NCBI GenBank assembly: GCA_012845835.1 | Contig: JABAKD010000021.1 | Location: forward strand, 4,712,706-4,776,705 | From: Undaria pinnatifida | Taxonomy: Eukaryota; Sar; Phaeophyceae; Laminariales; Alariaceae | Length of the DNA: 64,000 nucleotides | Direction: 5' to 3' | Shown: piece by piece, positions 13,036-58,841 of the stretch | Numbering within the stretch: the first letter of the stretch is position 1 | How the letters are laid out: every line of letters begins with the position of its first letter | Notes under the pieces: model-generated | Databases searched by the model: none | What the model was told of the DNA's origin: nothing | Seen by the model: only the letters and a program-made list of their open reading frames with translations | Translations under genes and position numbers: made by a program

Positions 13036-13192
13036 CAGTGGTCCCGCTACAGGATAGGATGCGTTGTGCCGGTTGTCCCTGTGTATGGGGCCCGTAAAGT
13101 CCCCTGGAACACATTTTGACACGACGAGTAGTGCTGGTTGGCACTCTATTGCCGTTGTTTCCGGCTGGCAGATACCGGCGCTATAGAGCCAA
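13036..13192. mobile_element. Family B element, copy B2
   Basis: Begins CAGTGGTCCCGCTACAGG and ends CCGGCGCTATAGAGCCA; more diverged than B1. Confidence 0.5.
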
Positions 13193-13537
13193 CGAGTGCC
13201 TGCAGTTTCAAAGCGACCAACATGCCGACCGAGGGTTCAAGCAACCGACCAGCATCCCAGGGTGCTGCCGCGGGCGCATGGCGAGCGGGGCTGGAGACAG
13301 GACGCAACATCCTGTCGCAGATGATCGAGGTACGCTCGGGTACAGGAAGATAGGCAGATATCTACACCCATATGATACAGCACAGAACGCCTCGCAGTAG
13401 GAAGAAACTTAAATGCTGACCGAGGCTGGGTCTCTAATTTTGGGAGGCGGTGCGTTTTGCACTAACTTAACGGCTCGCGGATATATTCAAGCTGGGCCGG
13501 CCAAGACGCTCAAAACAGACAAATATCGCTGTGCTCC

Positions 13538-13792
13538 GCTCAGTTTTTTGAGTTCGGACCTGAAATTTTGACACGCAATTTAGAACAGGCTCGCCGAGAC
13601 ACTACTTGGCGAGCTCAAAACAAAAAATGAAAATCCGTTGACTTTTCGTCCATTTCATGATCATGGAAAACGTTTAGCTGGCCGTATGTCGGCAGTTTTT
13701 TTTTTTTTTGAGCTCGCCAAGTAGTACTGTTTTGGTGGGCTCGGTCCAAATCACGTGTCAAAATTTCAGGTCCTAACTTCAAAAATTGAGAG
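13538..13792. mobile_element. Foldback element with ~80-bp inverted ends
   Basis: GGACCTGAAATTTTGACACG at 13558 is inverted at 13755-13775, and CTACTTGGCGAGCTCAAAA at about 13600 is inverted at 13710-13730. The inner loop is about 90 bp. No coding sequence. Confidence 0.75.
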
Positions 13793-15420
13793 GTACATGG
13801 CCAAGTTTCCACCGAAGTGCCTCTGCATACAAATTTGCATATAATTCAGGGATTCATCCATAACTTTCGAACGAAAGTGACCCATGAAATGAAAAGCATA
13901 TGTCCCTACTCCTCGTCCCAAGATGTACATGCCCAGAAAAATTTAGCCAATTCCATCCACTTTGTATTTCGAGCAATTTTAGAAAAAGCAACACAAGCAG
14001 ATCATCATGAGAAAAAATGCCCAAGCTAGGAAACGCAAGTGGCAAACACTTTTTCGGCACCAACTTCGCAGATTCTCAAGCTGGAGGGCTTAAAATGACC
14101 ACCGCATCTAGCTGATCACGAGGATATGCTCAGTTTGCAGTGGGTCACTGTCGTTCAAAATATATGCCCGACTGACGGATTATGGGTTTCTTGGCCGGCC
14201 CAGTTTGTACCTTTCCTGCAAAATCCCGGCCTGCCTTTCCTATTGGCCTGTTTGGATGTCCTGTCCTGTGCCTGTTTGGATGTCCTGTCCTGTACTCTGT
14301 ACTGTACTCTGTACTCGTATAACAGTATGAATACGCCTGGTACCTTTAGGGCGGGAGGGGCAGGCTAGAGTTTTGTTTTGTCGATATGTACGGCGACGAT
14401 ATGCTACAGTACAGAAACAGCGCGTGTACCGGATATAATAAACAAGGAAGGCTGATGCTTACATGTGAATACGAAGTAAGAAAATCGTGAGCCCTTAGTC
14501 CATACTGAAATCAGGGCATAACACCCCCCCCTCCCAAATAGGAAACCTAGACTGGGATATCACCTCACTCTCCTTTTTTTACTACTACAATAGGTGTCCG
14601 GTACTGCACGAAATGCATGGCATGATATCTATCAATAGGCCCTTCTTGCGTTGTCGGAGCAGAACGTCGTGTAGTCTATGAGCTCTTTTGGAAGACGGCT
14701 TGTATTAAACTCAAGGCTTCGCGCGGGTGAGACCGTTCAGGTCGCCAGCCTTCCGCTTGGATGGCGCCAACAGCAGTAGCGTCTATGACATATAAAAACT
14801 CGTACTAGGTTTTTGGTGGCCGACGCCGCCCGCTCAATGAAGCGAGCCCAATACCTTGATTCCGGCCGCCAGTAGCATATACAAACGCAATGAATTGCGT
14901 CAAGGATACAATGCAGCATGGTTACTCGGTTATTGACATCGTTGAAGTAACCGAAAGGGCATATTGTACTCAGTATTGATTAGCGGCATGTCGCCGTAAA
15001 ACATAAAACCAAAAGGAAACACCAAGACATATGCGACCCCAGAAAGGGTAGCGTACGAACAAAATAGCATACAATACCTAGCATGCCATCCCACCGCGAG
15101 CTGTCATAATCCAACCCTCCCGCACATGACCAGTGCACAGCCACCACGCCTATGAGTCGAACGATGTGCAACACACTATCATCGTAGCAACTATTTTTAA
15201 AAATAGGAACGAGGTGATACCACACGACCAATTGCTCGGATAATAAAGACATCGTTCGAACGCCCCATGTGATGGTACTCCGAGTGGAGGGTGCTTGGTT
15301 TGTCGGTGTTGAGAAGCGTGCCCATCATGGGTTCCGGTGTCTTTGGTTGGTCTCTCCTCATGGCTCGCTGGATAAACTCAAAGCTTATGCATTATTTCCC
15401 TATATAGAATACTAAAAGAC
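13793..15420. other. No gene recognised
   Basis: Has a direct 28-bp duplication at about 14247-14297 (GTTTGGATGTCCTGTCCTGT) and a CTGTACTCTGTA run. Nothing coding is supported. Confidence 0.5.
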
Positions 15421-15429
15421 GGACATAAC

Positions 15430-15475
15430 AGGGCTGCAGGGTAGCGCAGGGTAGCGCAGGGTAGTGCAGGGTAGA
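15430..15475. repeat. 12-bp tandem repeat
   Basis: Four units of GCAGGGTAGCGC/GCAGGGTAGTGC. Confidence 0.8.
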
Positions 15476-15714
15476 GAGATGAGGGGCGTCCTGCTTGTCC
15501 CATCATCGTCACCTACATTATCGCCCATCCATGATGGCCTTGACGTGAGTGTGACATCTAATATCACGTGATTTCACCTCAACTATGACATGGTTTCACG
15601 TCAAATCTATAGACTATCCTTCTACGGAGGGCACGCCATTACACCCACCAATAACTCGCTTGCACAGGAAACCCTACCAGGGACGACCGAAAGCACACCA
15701 CCCGATAATGAGCA

Positions 15715-15890
15715 TTAAACACGCCACCCAACCGTCTACGGCAAAAAGCCCATTCCCACACTAAACAAACAAAGAGCACACGCAGACAGTGTTGAGTAAA
15801 TATTAAACACGCCACCCACCCGTCTACCGAAAATACACCCATCCCCGCACCGATAAACAATGAGCCCACACGCAGTGTTTGTTGTATATA
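15715..15890. repeat. Tandem pair, ~90 bp
   Basis: ATTAAACACGCCACCCA.CCGTCTAC recurs at 15715 and 15806, each followed by CACACGCAG..GTGTT. Confidence 0.7.
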
Positions 15891-15974
15891 GCCGATTTCT
15901 TATTTTTGATTAAAAAACATGAGAACCTGTTTGAAGAAGGCAACGCCCAGTGAACAACGCACAAGCTGCTTCAT

Positions 15975-16130
15975 ATAGTCTATTATGAAAATACAAATAC
16001 ACTCCAGCTGTCAGATCGAAAAATTCGTCGAAACTCAGATTTCGTCGAAACTCATCTTTGCAAGCTTTGCGTGACAATCCGTTCTCGCGTATTACTGGGT
16101 GCGTGTTCGACGTCAGCGACTCCCCTGGGG
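15975..16130 (+). repeat. Family C dispersed repeat, partial
   Basis: AATACACTCCAGCTGTCAGA, CGTCGAAACTCATCTTTGCA and a GCGACTCCCC end match 44.69-45.0 kb (plus) and 17.16-17.68 kb (minus). Confidence 0.8.
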
Positions 16131-16179
16131 CGGTGGAGGACCGAAAAAGAGGCGCGGGGGGGGATCATTCACTGCGCGG

Positions 16180-16232
16180 AAGTCGTAGTAGTAGTAGCAG
16201 CAGTAGCAGTCGTAGTAGTGTAGTAGTGGTAT
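16180..16232. repeat. (AGT/AGC)n microsatellite
   Basis: An imperfect run of GTAGTAGTAGCAGCAGTAGC type. Confidence 0.9.
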
Positions 16233-16439
16233 GGTCGTAGTCATAGTGGCTCGCCCGACGATCGACAGAAAGAACGTCCCCCCGGCTGTGATGAAAATGT
16301 GGACTGAACGAATGTATACACGGCAGAAAAGGGAAAGGGGCCCAGGCCCAGGTTCACTAGACAGAGACTCGTATTTGTCGTATAACCGTCAGATCTATCC
16401 CCTTAAAATGATTTATAGTTTCCGCGCACATATTGAGCT

Positions 16440-17060
16440 GTCCCCCCCCCCCCCCCGATCCCGCTTGTTCAAACGCCCCACTAAATCGAAATCTGCCAGA
16501 ATAGTGAACACTACCAGCCAGCTGATATCATCTCATTATCTTTCTAGCCATCCATGCCGTAGCTCCAATTCACCCCCCCCCCCCCCCCCACATCTTTTCC
16601 CTCGTTCCTTCTTGTTCAAACGCCCCGCCTGAAATTGAAATCGGCCAGAGAAATAAACATTTCCACGCAATTGATATCACCTCATTATATTTCTGGCCAT
16701 CCATGACCAAGCTCTAATTCACCCCCCCCCCCCCCCCCCGCCCAACGCCCCGTCCTTCCCCACCACCCGCACCATCGCCTAGACCTAGCACCACGCTTAT
16801 AGCAAGCCCCTACATCTATGCGACCTGAACCTGTTAACCTCCCCCCCCCTCCCCAACCCCCCCCAACCCCCTCCCCCCCCCCTCTTTTCCGCGCTCCCTC
16901 TTGTTCAAACGCCTCACCTAAAATCGAAATCTGCCAAAGTAATACTCCGGAGTAAACACTTCCACGCAGTTGATATCACCTCATCATCTTTCTAGCCATC
17001 CATGCCGTTGCTCCAATTCCCCCGCCCCCCCCCTCCTTCCCCACCACCCGCACCATCGCC
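16440..17060. repeat. C-tract tandem repeat region
   Basis: Three units carry TTGTTCAAACGCC.C, AAATCGAAATCTGCCA, TTGATATCACCTCAT and CCATCCATGCCGTAGCTCCA, each ended by a run of 9 to 20 C (16441, 16570, 16722, 17020). The minus strand is therefore rich in G-runs. Confidence 0.8.
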
Positions 17061-17159
17061 TAGACCTAGCAACACGCGTATAGCAAACCCCTACATCTAT
17101 GCGACCTAAAGCTGTTGAAACCCTTTTGCCCCAACCCCCCCCCAACACCCCTTCGAACA

Positions 17160-17680
17160 CTCCGCCCTCTCCTTACTGGTTGTACGACTTACAGGATATA
17201 CATGATTAACTGGTGCATTCCTTCCACAACCGTCAGATTTGTCCCCTTGAAGGATTTATAGTTTCCACGCACAGATTGAGTTGCCCCGCCCGTCCCCCCC
17301 CCTCCCCTTGTCCCCGCTCCCTCTTGTTTAAATCCAGGCCCCCACGCCCTTAAAACCTCCGCCCTCCCCTCACCGTTTATACGACTTCCAGGATACACTT
17401 GACAAACTGATGAATTTCCTTCCACAGCTGTCAGATTTTGTTCCCCTCAAAAACGGGTTTTATAGTTTCCGCGCACAGACTGTCTAACATCATCCTGTTG
17501 ATCCTGATAAGCTACACTGTAGTTCCAAGGGGAGTCGCCGACCTATACCCTTAATGAGGACACACAACCCGTAATACGCGCGATCGGAGTATCACACAGC
17601 TTGCAAAGTTGGGTTTTGACAAAATCTTCGATCTCACAGCTGGAGTGTATTAATATTTTTATATTATACGGGAGAGCAGT
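17160..17680 (-). repeat. Family C dispersed repeat, longest minus copy
   Basis: The minus strand of this stretch parallels 44690-45020, including TACACTCCAGCTGTGAGATC, GGCGACTCCCCTTG and GAAACTATAAAACCCGTTT-like segments. A second truncated piece is appended at 17160-17300. Confidence 0.8.
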
Positions 17681-18157
17681 CCAGAATCGTCTCGGAGAAC
17701 GAATGGGGACATACGTGAGAGCCCAGGACCATCCCAGAGTCGTATAGAGAACCGAACGATTGCCCGTGATCACAGCCTGACAAATGATGTTAGATGTAGC
17801 ATCTTGTGTACCACCCACCTACAACAACAACAGTTTACCACCCGGCCGGAACTTCTTGTAAAATCCTGGACGACCACCCGCTTTATCACCTGGGGTACGT
17901 TGTACACCACACCGCCACAGCACGCGCATATCACCCCGGGTGATAGTTTTTCACAACCTAAAACAGTTCCATCGGGGGCGTGTTGCTATACACTGCCATG
18001 CACGCGGTAGCTTGTCCTTTACGCCTTTTGCTCATCGGGTAAGCTTTTGGAGGACGGCTTTTCGTAAACTCCAGGCTTCTTGCGGGCGAGACACCCGACT
18101 CGCCAGCATCTTCCCGCCGTGGCAGAGATGCCGCGGGTTCGCCTCCTGCTACAACAG

Positions 18158-18302
18158 CAATTGTCTCCCTATAGTGCCAGTGTGTGCCACCCGGAAGTAT
18201 TGGCACTAAAGCGGCAAACGGCTTCTGTGACCACCAATTTCTCAGGCTCTACAGCAAGCAACTGACACTACTCAAATGGCGCTGTAGTGGAGCCACTGCT
18301 GT
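18158..18302. mobile_element. Family B element, copy B3
   Basis: Begins TCCCTATAGTGCCAG and ends TGGCGCTGTAGTGGAGCCACT, an inverted version of the start. Confidence 0.55.
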
Positions 18303-18944
18303 ACTGCTCTCTTCTCGATCTCGACGAAGGAGAAGTCAAAGATCCCGACGTGTTCCTAAAGCAAGCAAGCTCGGTCGTGAAATCGTGTCATACCAGGGTA
18401 GTGCAGGTTGAATAGAATTATCGCATATCGCATGTTGAGAATATGAATATTTGCGTATTGCGCATGTTGCCCCCACCGAGTGCGAACGAAACGCAAGTAG
18501 CAATGTTACTTGGTTTGTGCCCTTGCATCATGCCAGGTGACTGGTAATACCTCCTCCGCGCCCCAATTTCTTCCCCTCTCATTCCTGGTCAGCCGCAAAG
18601 TGAAAAAAGCTGCTGTGCAATCGATCTTTAGGTCAAAACCAACAATGATCCGAAAAGCTTCAGAAAGAAAATCCGGACGACACGAAGCGTACGCATATCG
18701 TTTAATCTTCGACCGAGATCGACAGATCGGTTGGTGATGTATGTCGTCCGACAACCAAAAAAAACATTTTCGCACCGATTAATCCGCACAACGCTGCTGC
18801 CGCTGTACGCTGAAGCTACTATCCAAAAGATAAGCTTTTAACCCCGTCGACCAACACGAAAAACTCCAGCCACCTACCCATCCAAACACTCGCCCCTTCA
18901 CCTCCCCCGCCCCGCTCCGCCCCACGTCCTTAGCAGGATGCTGC

Positions 18945-19160
18945 TCACCGTTCATACGGCTCGCCGATCACCCCACGGTGCTTCGCGCCTAGTGAAGCAA
19001 TGTTTGCCGGGTCAGTAAAAACCTTACGTGCTCCGTCCCGGCATTGTCGAGGTGCGAGGGTCTATGGTCTGACAGGCCACAGGCCTGCATGACTGTGGTC
19101 ACCACCCCCCTCCGTGTTCTGTCCTGAAAGAGATGCCTGGTCAAATAACTGAGACAAGCA
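18945..19160 (+). repeat. Family A dispersed repeat
   Basis: CATACGGCTCGCCGA, GTGCTTCGCGCCTAGTGAAG, GTGCTCCGTCCCGGCATTGT and GTGCGAGGGTCTATGGTC match 55.09-55.26 kb and the complement of 38.86-39.02 kb. Confidence 0.85.
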
Positions 19161-19847
19161 ATGACCCCCCCCCCCCCCCACACAAGGACCTCACACACGC
19201 GGGAGGTTTTCAATCGCCGACTCCAAACCGAGCGTTGCGGCTGGACCGGGTTAAGTAACGCAACCCACTCCCTTCCATACTACGAATGACGCTAGATGAG
19301 CTGTAACTAGTATACTCCATCTTCACGACACTCCCTTGACCCGCAACAAGTGGTATACCATTACGAGTAGTCTGCTGTGATGTAAAAATGAAATGCTGAT
19401 CTATCTAGTAGAGTATCGAGCCGTAAAAATCAAACAAATGCAGGCCAAACCTCGGCACCATCAAAATGGGCGACATACTTGCGGGGCACCGGATTATTAT
19501 TATTTTTTTTTCTGTTTTGCATTTTATCTGAAACGCGACGTTACGGCGGTACTATGTGCGTGGTAGAGGAGACCAAGCGCTGGCTCAAAAGCACGCGTCA
19601 AACGCTGGCTAAAAACATTTTTCAAAAGCAGTTTTGTATTTTTTTACTGTTGAAAAGCAAAAGCGTAAGAGGGAGAACCAACAAAAACTAACCACAGACA
19701 TTTTTGTTTTTCGCTGCCGAAAAACAAGTACACAGGGAGAACCAAAACTTTATCCACGTGGGCAAGTACAACACTTTTGACGTCGACCGGAAATCAACCA
19801 TTGATATCAACCATATCCTCTGATATCAACCATTGATATCAACTGCT

Positions 19848-20103
19848 TTTTGATAGAGTTAATACCCATTTTTGGCTATTTAATTTTGTGCACGACGGTG
19901 TGCTCCTTAACCCAACATCGTCGGAATTTCATTATTTTTTTTTTTTCGCAAGTTTGTTCTTCGAAATACCTACGTAGGCCATGGGGATTGTTCATCGGAT
20001 TTACCGTTTTCAGTTTTCTTCAAAGTCGGTTTTTGGCCGGGGAACAGACCTGCTCAGCTTAGGAACCTCAGACTGAAAATACCACCTCTTCTATCGTAGC
20101 ATC
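19848..20103. mobile_element. Family D inverted-repeat element, copy D1
   Basis: It starts GATAGAGTTAATACC and ends ACCACCTCTTCTATCGTAGC. Its interior (TTTAATTTTGTGCACGACGG, AACCCAACATCGTCGGAATT, GTAGGCCATGGGGATTGTTC) is nearly identical to copy D8 at 60.3 kb. Confidence 0.85.
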
Positions 20104-20159
20104 AGTCATTTTTGACGACAAAACCAAAGCATTTCACCGCCTCTTCACCTTTAAGCGCG

Positions 20160-20420
20160 TACCAGGAATTTTACGGCGATAATAATCCAACCCAACCCAA
20201 TCCAATATCCAACTAATTCACATCCAATCGAATCCAATCTTCATCCGATCCTATCCAACATCACTAATTCAACGATATCCATTCCAACCCAACCCAGCTC
20301 GCGAACAGCTCGAACCAACCCAGCTCGAGCGAGATCAACCGCGAAACAATCAAAACCTAAAACCAACCGAATCCAATCCAACCCAATGCGCTCCACGCCC
20401 CGACTCTGCATCACCGCAAT
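20160..20420. repeat. Degenerate AACCCAATCC-type tract
   Basis: Short imperfect repeats of CCAACCCAAYCCAAT. A similar but shorter tract lies at 26158-26250. Confidence 0.7.
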
Positions 20421-21159
20421 CACCGTAGTACCCCGCCCGAAAGCCCCACCACTGCGATTTGGTTTTGTTTACAGATAAGAAAAACCACGCGGCACCATTC
20501 CTCGTCACATCAAGCCTCAAAGGAGAGACGCGCTGGTTGCCATTAGCACCGGACACGAACACCAAAACATTTGTTTCCCCGACACGAACGCCAATAATGT
20601 CGCCGTAGGCTAAACCAAAAACCCAACTGACCTAAACCCAAACGAAAAAGGGACAGTATGGCAAAAAACAAAAACTACTCGTACTCGTATAATCTCAAAA
20701 ATACGGATGATGGGGACACGCTCTAAGCCATCCCTTCCCTCCCTCCCTACCCATTCGTTCCTTGTGCCCTTCGGCCACAAAATATGAAAGCCTCCATCGC
20801 AACGTTTTTACGTGGCAAAACGAGTGTGTGAGACAAGACAGAAAACGATTGAATAACCCATTACTCTCCTCCCCCTACAGGCGTTCGCCAGAGAGTTGGC
20901 CGTGAGAATAACCTCGCCCGCGACTAAAAGAAAGAGACAACGATGCCATGCTGGAGATGCGGTAACGAGCGTACCGAAAGCAGTAACCAACGGGAGAATT
21001 TGCAGGCAAGTTTACGGCTTCAACGCTGTATCACTTCGCACAGTACAGCCGTCGATACTCCATAGTGTCAGGCCATGTCCGGTTTTAACTCTTTTACTCT
21101 ACTGTGCTGTACCTGGTACTGCCAAATAAACGACGGCACTGAGACTACACAGTAGTACC

Positions 21160-22240
21160 GTGCCGTACTAAACCGTACCGTACCGAGACCGTGCTGACAG
21201 CGAATCGTGCCGAACATTACCGTACCGACATCGTACTGCATCGACACCATACGGAAACCATACTGTATTGACATCGTACCGCGACATACCGATACTGCTG
21301 TACAATATCATATCATACGTACCGTACCACCTCGTACCATACCACTCCATCCCGTGCTACTGAAAACGTACCGTACCATACCGATTCCGCACCAACACTG
21401 TACTGAACGTCTCTTGTTGGTTAATCTCTAAGCTATAGTGCGTATGCACTATCCCGTGCCGGTACTGTACCGATTTCGTACGATATCGTACCATGCTATA
21501 CCATGGAGAACCGTCCCGTTTCGTGCCCTACCATATCGGAATGACACCGTACCGACACCGACACCATATCGACACCGCACAATAATGTTTTGTACGTATT
21601 ATTGCCACCATTATCACTGTTGATACCAATATTTTGTTGCTGTTCACATTATTAGCAATATCCATGGGAGCCATACATCTTCAAAGAGCAGCGCACGTAA
21701 AAAAACGCGTGGCCGGCATATCACGCAGCTTGCATAAAGATTATCGACCCTGAAATACATCGAACTCACGGCTGACGTATCTTAAAAAGTTACAAAAAAT
21801 TACAACACGGTGCCAACACCGTACCGCTCGAAGTAACATAATATAGTGTACCGTGATTTCCCATACCGTGCCAAACCATGTTGACACCGTACCATACCAT
21901 ACCGAAAATGTGCCGTGCCGATACCGTACTATGACGACGCCGTACCATGCTAACACGGTATCACACGTATACCGTACTAACATCGTACCATACCAACATC
22001 GAGAGTTCTCGTACCAATCTGTATCGTACCATGGTATCCCATCCACTACCGTACTGTACCATCCTGATGCCGTACAGTATCATACCGACAACGTGCCGGC
22101 GACGTACAATACCGACAGTGTACCGGCATACTCTAGTGCGACACTGCACCATACCATGCCATGCAGTACAACCCCGTCTAGTACCAACCCATCCCGTACC
22201 ATGCCGTACCGATACCCTACCACGAGCACTCCGTAAATCG
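21160..22240. repeat. ACCGTACC-type minisatellite, two blocks
   Basis: Imperfect repeats of CCGTACC, CATACCGA and CACCGTAC fill 21160-21570 and 21815-22240, with about 240 bp of unrelated DNA between them. Confidence 0.9.
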
Positions 22241-22342
22241 ACGTGCATTTAATGCTCTCACACCCCAACCCACCACCCACCAAGAAGAGAGAACGACAGG
22301 GGGACGGAGCAAAATTTTCACACAATTCGGCAGATCACGACA

Positions 22343-22490
22343 AAGATTATCTAGATCATCATCTAGATCATCATCTAGGTCATCATCTAGGTCATCTAGA
22401 TCATCAGCTAGGTCATCAGCTAGGTCATCACCTAAGTCATCACCTAGATCACCATCTAGCACCATCTAGATCACCATCTAGATATCGTCT
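22343..22490. repeat. 12-bp CTAGATCATCAT minisatellite
   Basis: About twelve units of TCATC(A/T)(T/C)CTAG(A/G) with drift to CAGCTAGG, CACCTAAG and CACCTAGA. Confidence 0.92.
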
Positions 22491-22507
22491 AGATTTTGTC
22501 CTTGGCC

Positions 22508-22802
22508 AAGGCTACGGTACGGGGGATGTTATGTTGATGTTGAGATTGCTATGATATACCTCAATTTTCACTGCCGGACTTCCATCACTACCACCACTGA
22601 CCCTGTGCTTCACTGACATACGAGACTTCAGAAGACGGTTTCGGCGCAGCGCATCTTAACGTTCCATTGCTGGTTCAAATCGTTACCTTAAAACAACACG
22701 GAGCTTGAGACCGCAAAATAAAAGGGGGTCAATCGGAAGTGACCCCGAACCACTGCAAAAAAAGTCCCTTAAAAAAGGGACCCACCCCCCTACGGTAGCC
22801 TT
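22508..22802. mobile_element. Family F inverted-repeat element, copy F1
   Basis: It starts AAGGCTACGGTACGGGGG and ends with the inverse CCCCCCTACGGTAGCCTT. Near the right end the sense reads TTTTTTTGCAGTGG, as in copies F3 and F4. Length 295 bp. Confidence 0.85.
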
Positions 22803-23651
22803 AGTTCGCTGCGGGCATAGTGTGTCGTGTGCAGGATTTGTGTACTGCAAATCCACCCCACGTCAACCCACAAAAAACGTGTGCTAGACAATTGCAGTCC
22901 ACCCGGCTCTCATCCGGCAACTTGACCTCCAGGCCGCGCAGATCATATTGACTAGCATTCCCTGAAAAAGTGTATCATAAACCATGAACAGGGGTCTGAC
23001 CTGCCCGATCTTTGAAGAAACTTTCCCGCACATTAACCGTTGTTTTTATGCGTTACGAGGCGAGCAGCAAAACGCACGCCATGGTTTGACTTCGAGAACG
23101 CCTATTTCTATGCATCCCGAGTATCATCTGAACAAAATAAGACAAAGCAATAACAACCGAAACCCAAAATTGTCGTAAACTAAACCAAAACCAGCCCAAA
23201 TTAAATCAAAGAACAAAAGGGCAACAGCAAAAAAAATGAAATATGACGAAAACGTGACAAGAAAAAAGGCAGGAACTAAACTGCACAAAACTATTAGCCT
23301 TCCAGCACGCCATCCATCCGACAACCGACCTATCCCAAGGGCGCACTGAAAACACAAATGTTCACTCCCCACTAAATCCACGCGACCAACCATGTCCCCT
23401 CCCCGCACGGCTCGCGAATCCACCCCACTCACGTTTCTACCCCCCTGCCTTGCCCTTTCCCTTTCCCCAACGAACACCGCGCCCTAGTGCCCACAAAAAC
23501 GGATCTCGCATGTTTTTGATCGCAACGTATGTTCGGTTCCCGAACGATCTCGTTATTCGCGCGGTACCTGCTGCATCGTTTCGATCGCAAAACTACTGTA
23601 AGAGCCTGGTTGGCGACAGCCTTTGTGGGTGTTTCCCTGCTTTGGTCGATT
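22803..23651. other. No further gene recognised; ABCC 3' flank
   Basis: This lies just beyond the ABCC stop codon and should hold its 3' UTR. No coding-like frame or clear polyadenylation signal is seen apart from an AATAAA overlapping the stop codon. Confidence 0.5.
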
Positions 23652-57015
<33,364 letters not shown>

Positions 57016-57234
57016 CTGTGGAAACCCGTGCAAACCATTTCGGGAGCAGGGGGGGGAAGGGGTGGCATTTGTTCAGAAAACGGGGGGGGGGGGGTGCGGG
57101 GGCGAGTAAAACAGCCTTTTCTCTGTCTTCAAAGAGCTCTGAATATACCAGGCGGGGTTGATCATCATTGCGTGCTATTTCTTGTTCACCATTTTCCTTC
57201 GAATGCGCTGGGAGGCAAGGGTAACGCTTGAAGT

Positions 57235-57870
57235 ACACTGCGGGGCTCACGGTAGTTTGCAGGACCTCCGGTACCTTACGAAAGGGATTCTCAAGACTTC
57301 ACAGAGCTCATGGTACTCTTCGAGACTCGGTACGTTACGGGGATAACAATACTTGCAAGTCTCACAGTACTCCTCGGGACGCACGGAATTTCGCGGGAAT
57401 CACAGCACCCTACAGGACTCGCGGTAGTGTACGAGACCCACAGTACTTTAGGGCAATCACGGAATTTTACAGGACTCACGGCAATTCACGAGACATACAG
57501 ATAGTGCGTTATTAGATTTGCAGTAGTACTTGACGGTGGGACCCACGGTACTTTGGCTATTCACGGGCTGGGAAACTTGTCGCGGGTCGTGTCAGTTCTG
57601 CGTGATTGGACCCGACCCAACCCGACCCGACCAGTGAGAGTAAAACACCTTCTGACCCGACCCACGGGAACTGTTCGTGACTCGTAAGCGCCTGGGACGT
57701 TACGGCTTGTGGGACTCCGAGTACTGTGCGGGACTCACCTTACGGAGCGTGTACAGGATTCACAGTATGTGACGGGTTTCACGGTGCTATGCGGGACTCA
57801 CAGTACTGTACGGGACTAACGGCACCATATTCACGAGACTCACAGTACTTTACGCGGACGGTGCGGATGC
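57235..57870. repeat. GGGACTCACGGTACT-type minisatellite
   Basis: Imperfect units of about 26-30 bp with GACTCACGGTA and TTTACGGGA. It covers the area where the missing first ABCC exon or promoter might lie. Confidence 0.85.
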
Positions 57871-58841
57871 ATGACCAGATCTCGACGAAAACGATCATAA
57901 GCAGCAGACCAAGGTCCCACGTGGCAGGCTGTCGCAAAACGAACCAAAACACGGAGGGGAGGGAGGGCAGGAAAATACAATAGCAAGGAAAAGGAGATTT
58001 ACAGGATTGGAGGACTAGAGAGTAGCACGGCTAGTCTACACAGACAGGTCGTTGTCACCAGCCCGCGTACTCACAACCGTACCAGCCAAAAAAAAGTCTC
58101 ACGAGTGGTGCTACGATTTCCAAGTTTTGTCCATGTGCTTTGGGATTTTCTTTTACATATACAGGGTGGGAGCGTCGACCAAATCCTACACCTATACCCC
58201 TAGCCCCAACCGTAAGGTAGGCTATGGTTACGCCCCAAGCGCGGCGTTGCCATTCGTTTTTGATCTCCGGAAAAATGTCTTGCGGATGGCCTAAAAAATC
58301 GGATCAGGTAATATGCCTGGTGCATAGTACTTTTTTGTCTGGTACCTGGTATGTATTAACGCTTGATAGAACACAACAGAGTCTACTACCGGCACACACG
58401 TGTACAAGACAAAACCAATGCGTGCACCAACCACGTGTGACACGACAATACAGATTACAGCAGACATTAGGGAAATGCATCTACAACGTAGAGTTATCCA
58501 GGACAACTTCGAAGCACGAAGTACGTACCATGAATACCAATACGAGTAGAGAACCAGTCCGGATACATCATTATTAAACAACGAGGCAGGAGGCAAGCAC
58601 GAGCGCTGGAACGTGATAGTCGTGGCCGTGTGGGTGCGCGGATGGGTTACGTCTTTTTAGTCTTTTTTTTCTCCGATAGTGCTGCGGCCACTATACCGGC
58701 CCCGCCGGAATAGAATTCAGCGAAGCTCGAGCAAGACGACGTTGACGGGGTTCTTCGCCGCCGCCACCGCCACCGCCATTGTTGACGACGCCGACGGAGA
58801 TGCCGACATGGCCTGGAGTCTCCTGTACCAAGGCTTTCACA
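57871..58841. other. No gene recognised; possible ABCC 5' region
   Basis: No ATG-led minus-strand exon with a phase 1 donor could be supported here. Confidence 0.4.

Noticed and set aside
22343-22490. Regular repeats suggesting a CRISPR array
   Set aside because: The units are contiguous 12-bp repeats with no unique spacers, in a eukaryotic setting; the same holds for the 61 kb array.
57192-57250. Candidate first ABCC exon reading SPAVYFKRYPCLPAHSKEN
   Set aside because: It fits the phase but starts with GTG, has a weak donor and lies in minisatellite DNA; not annotated as exon.
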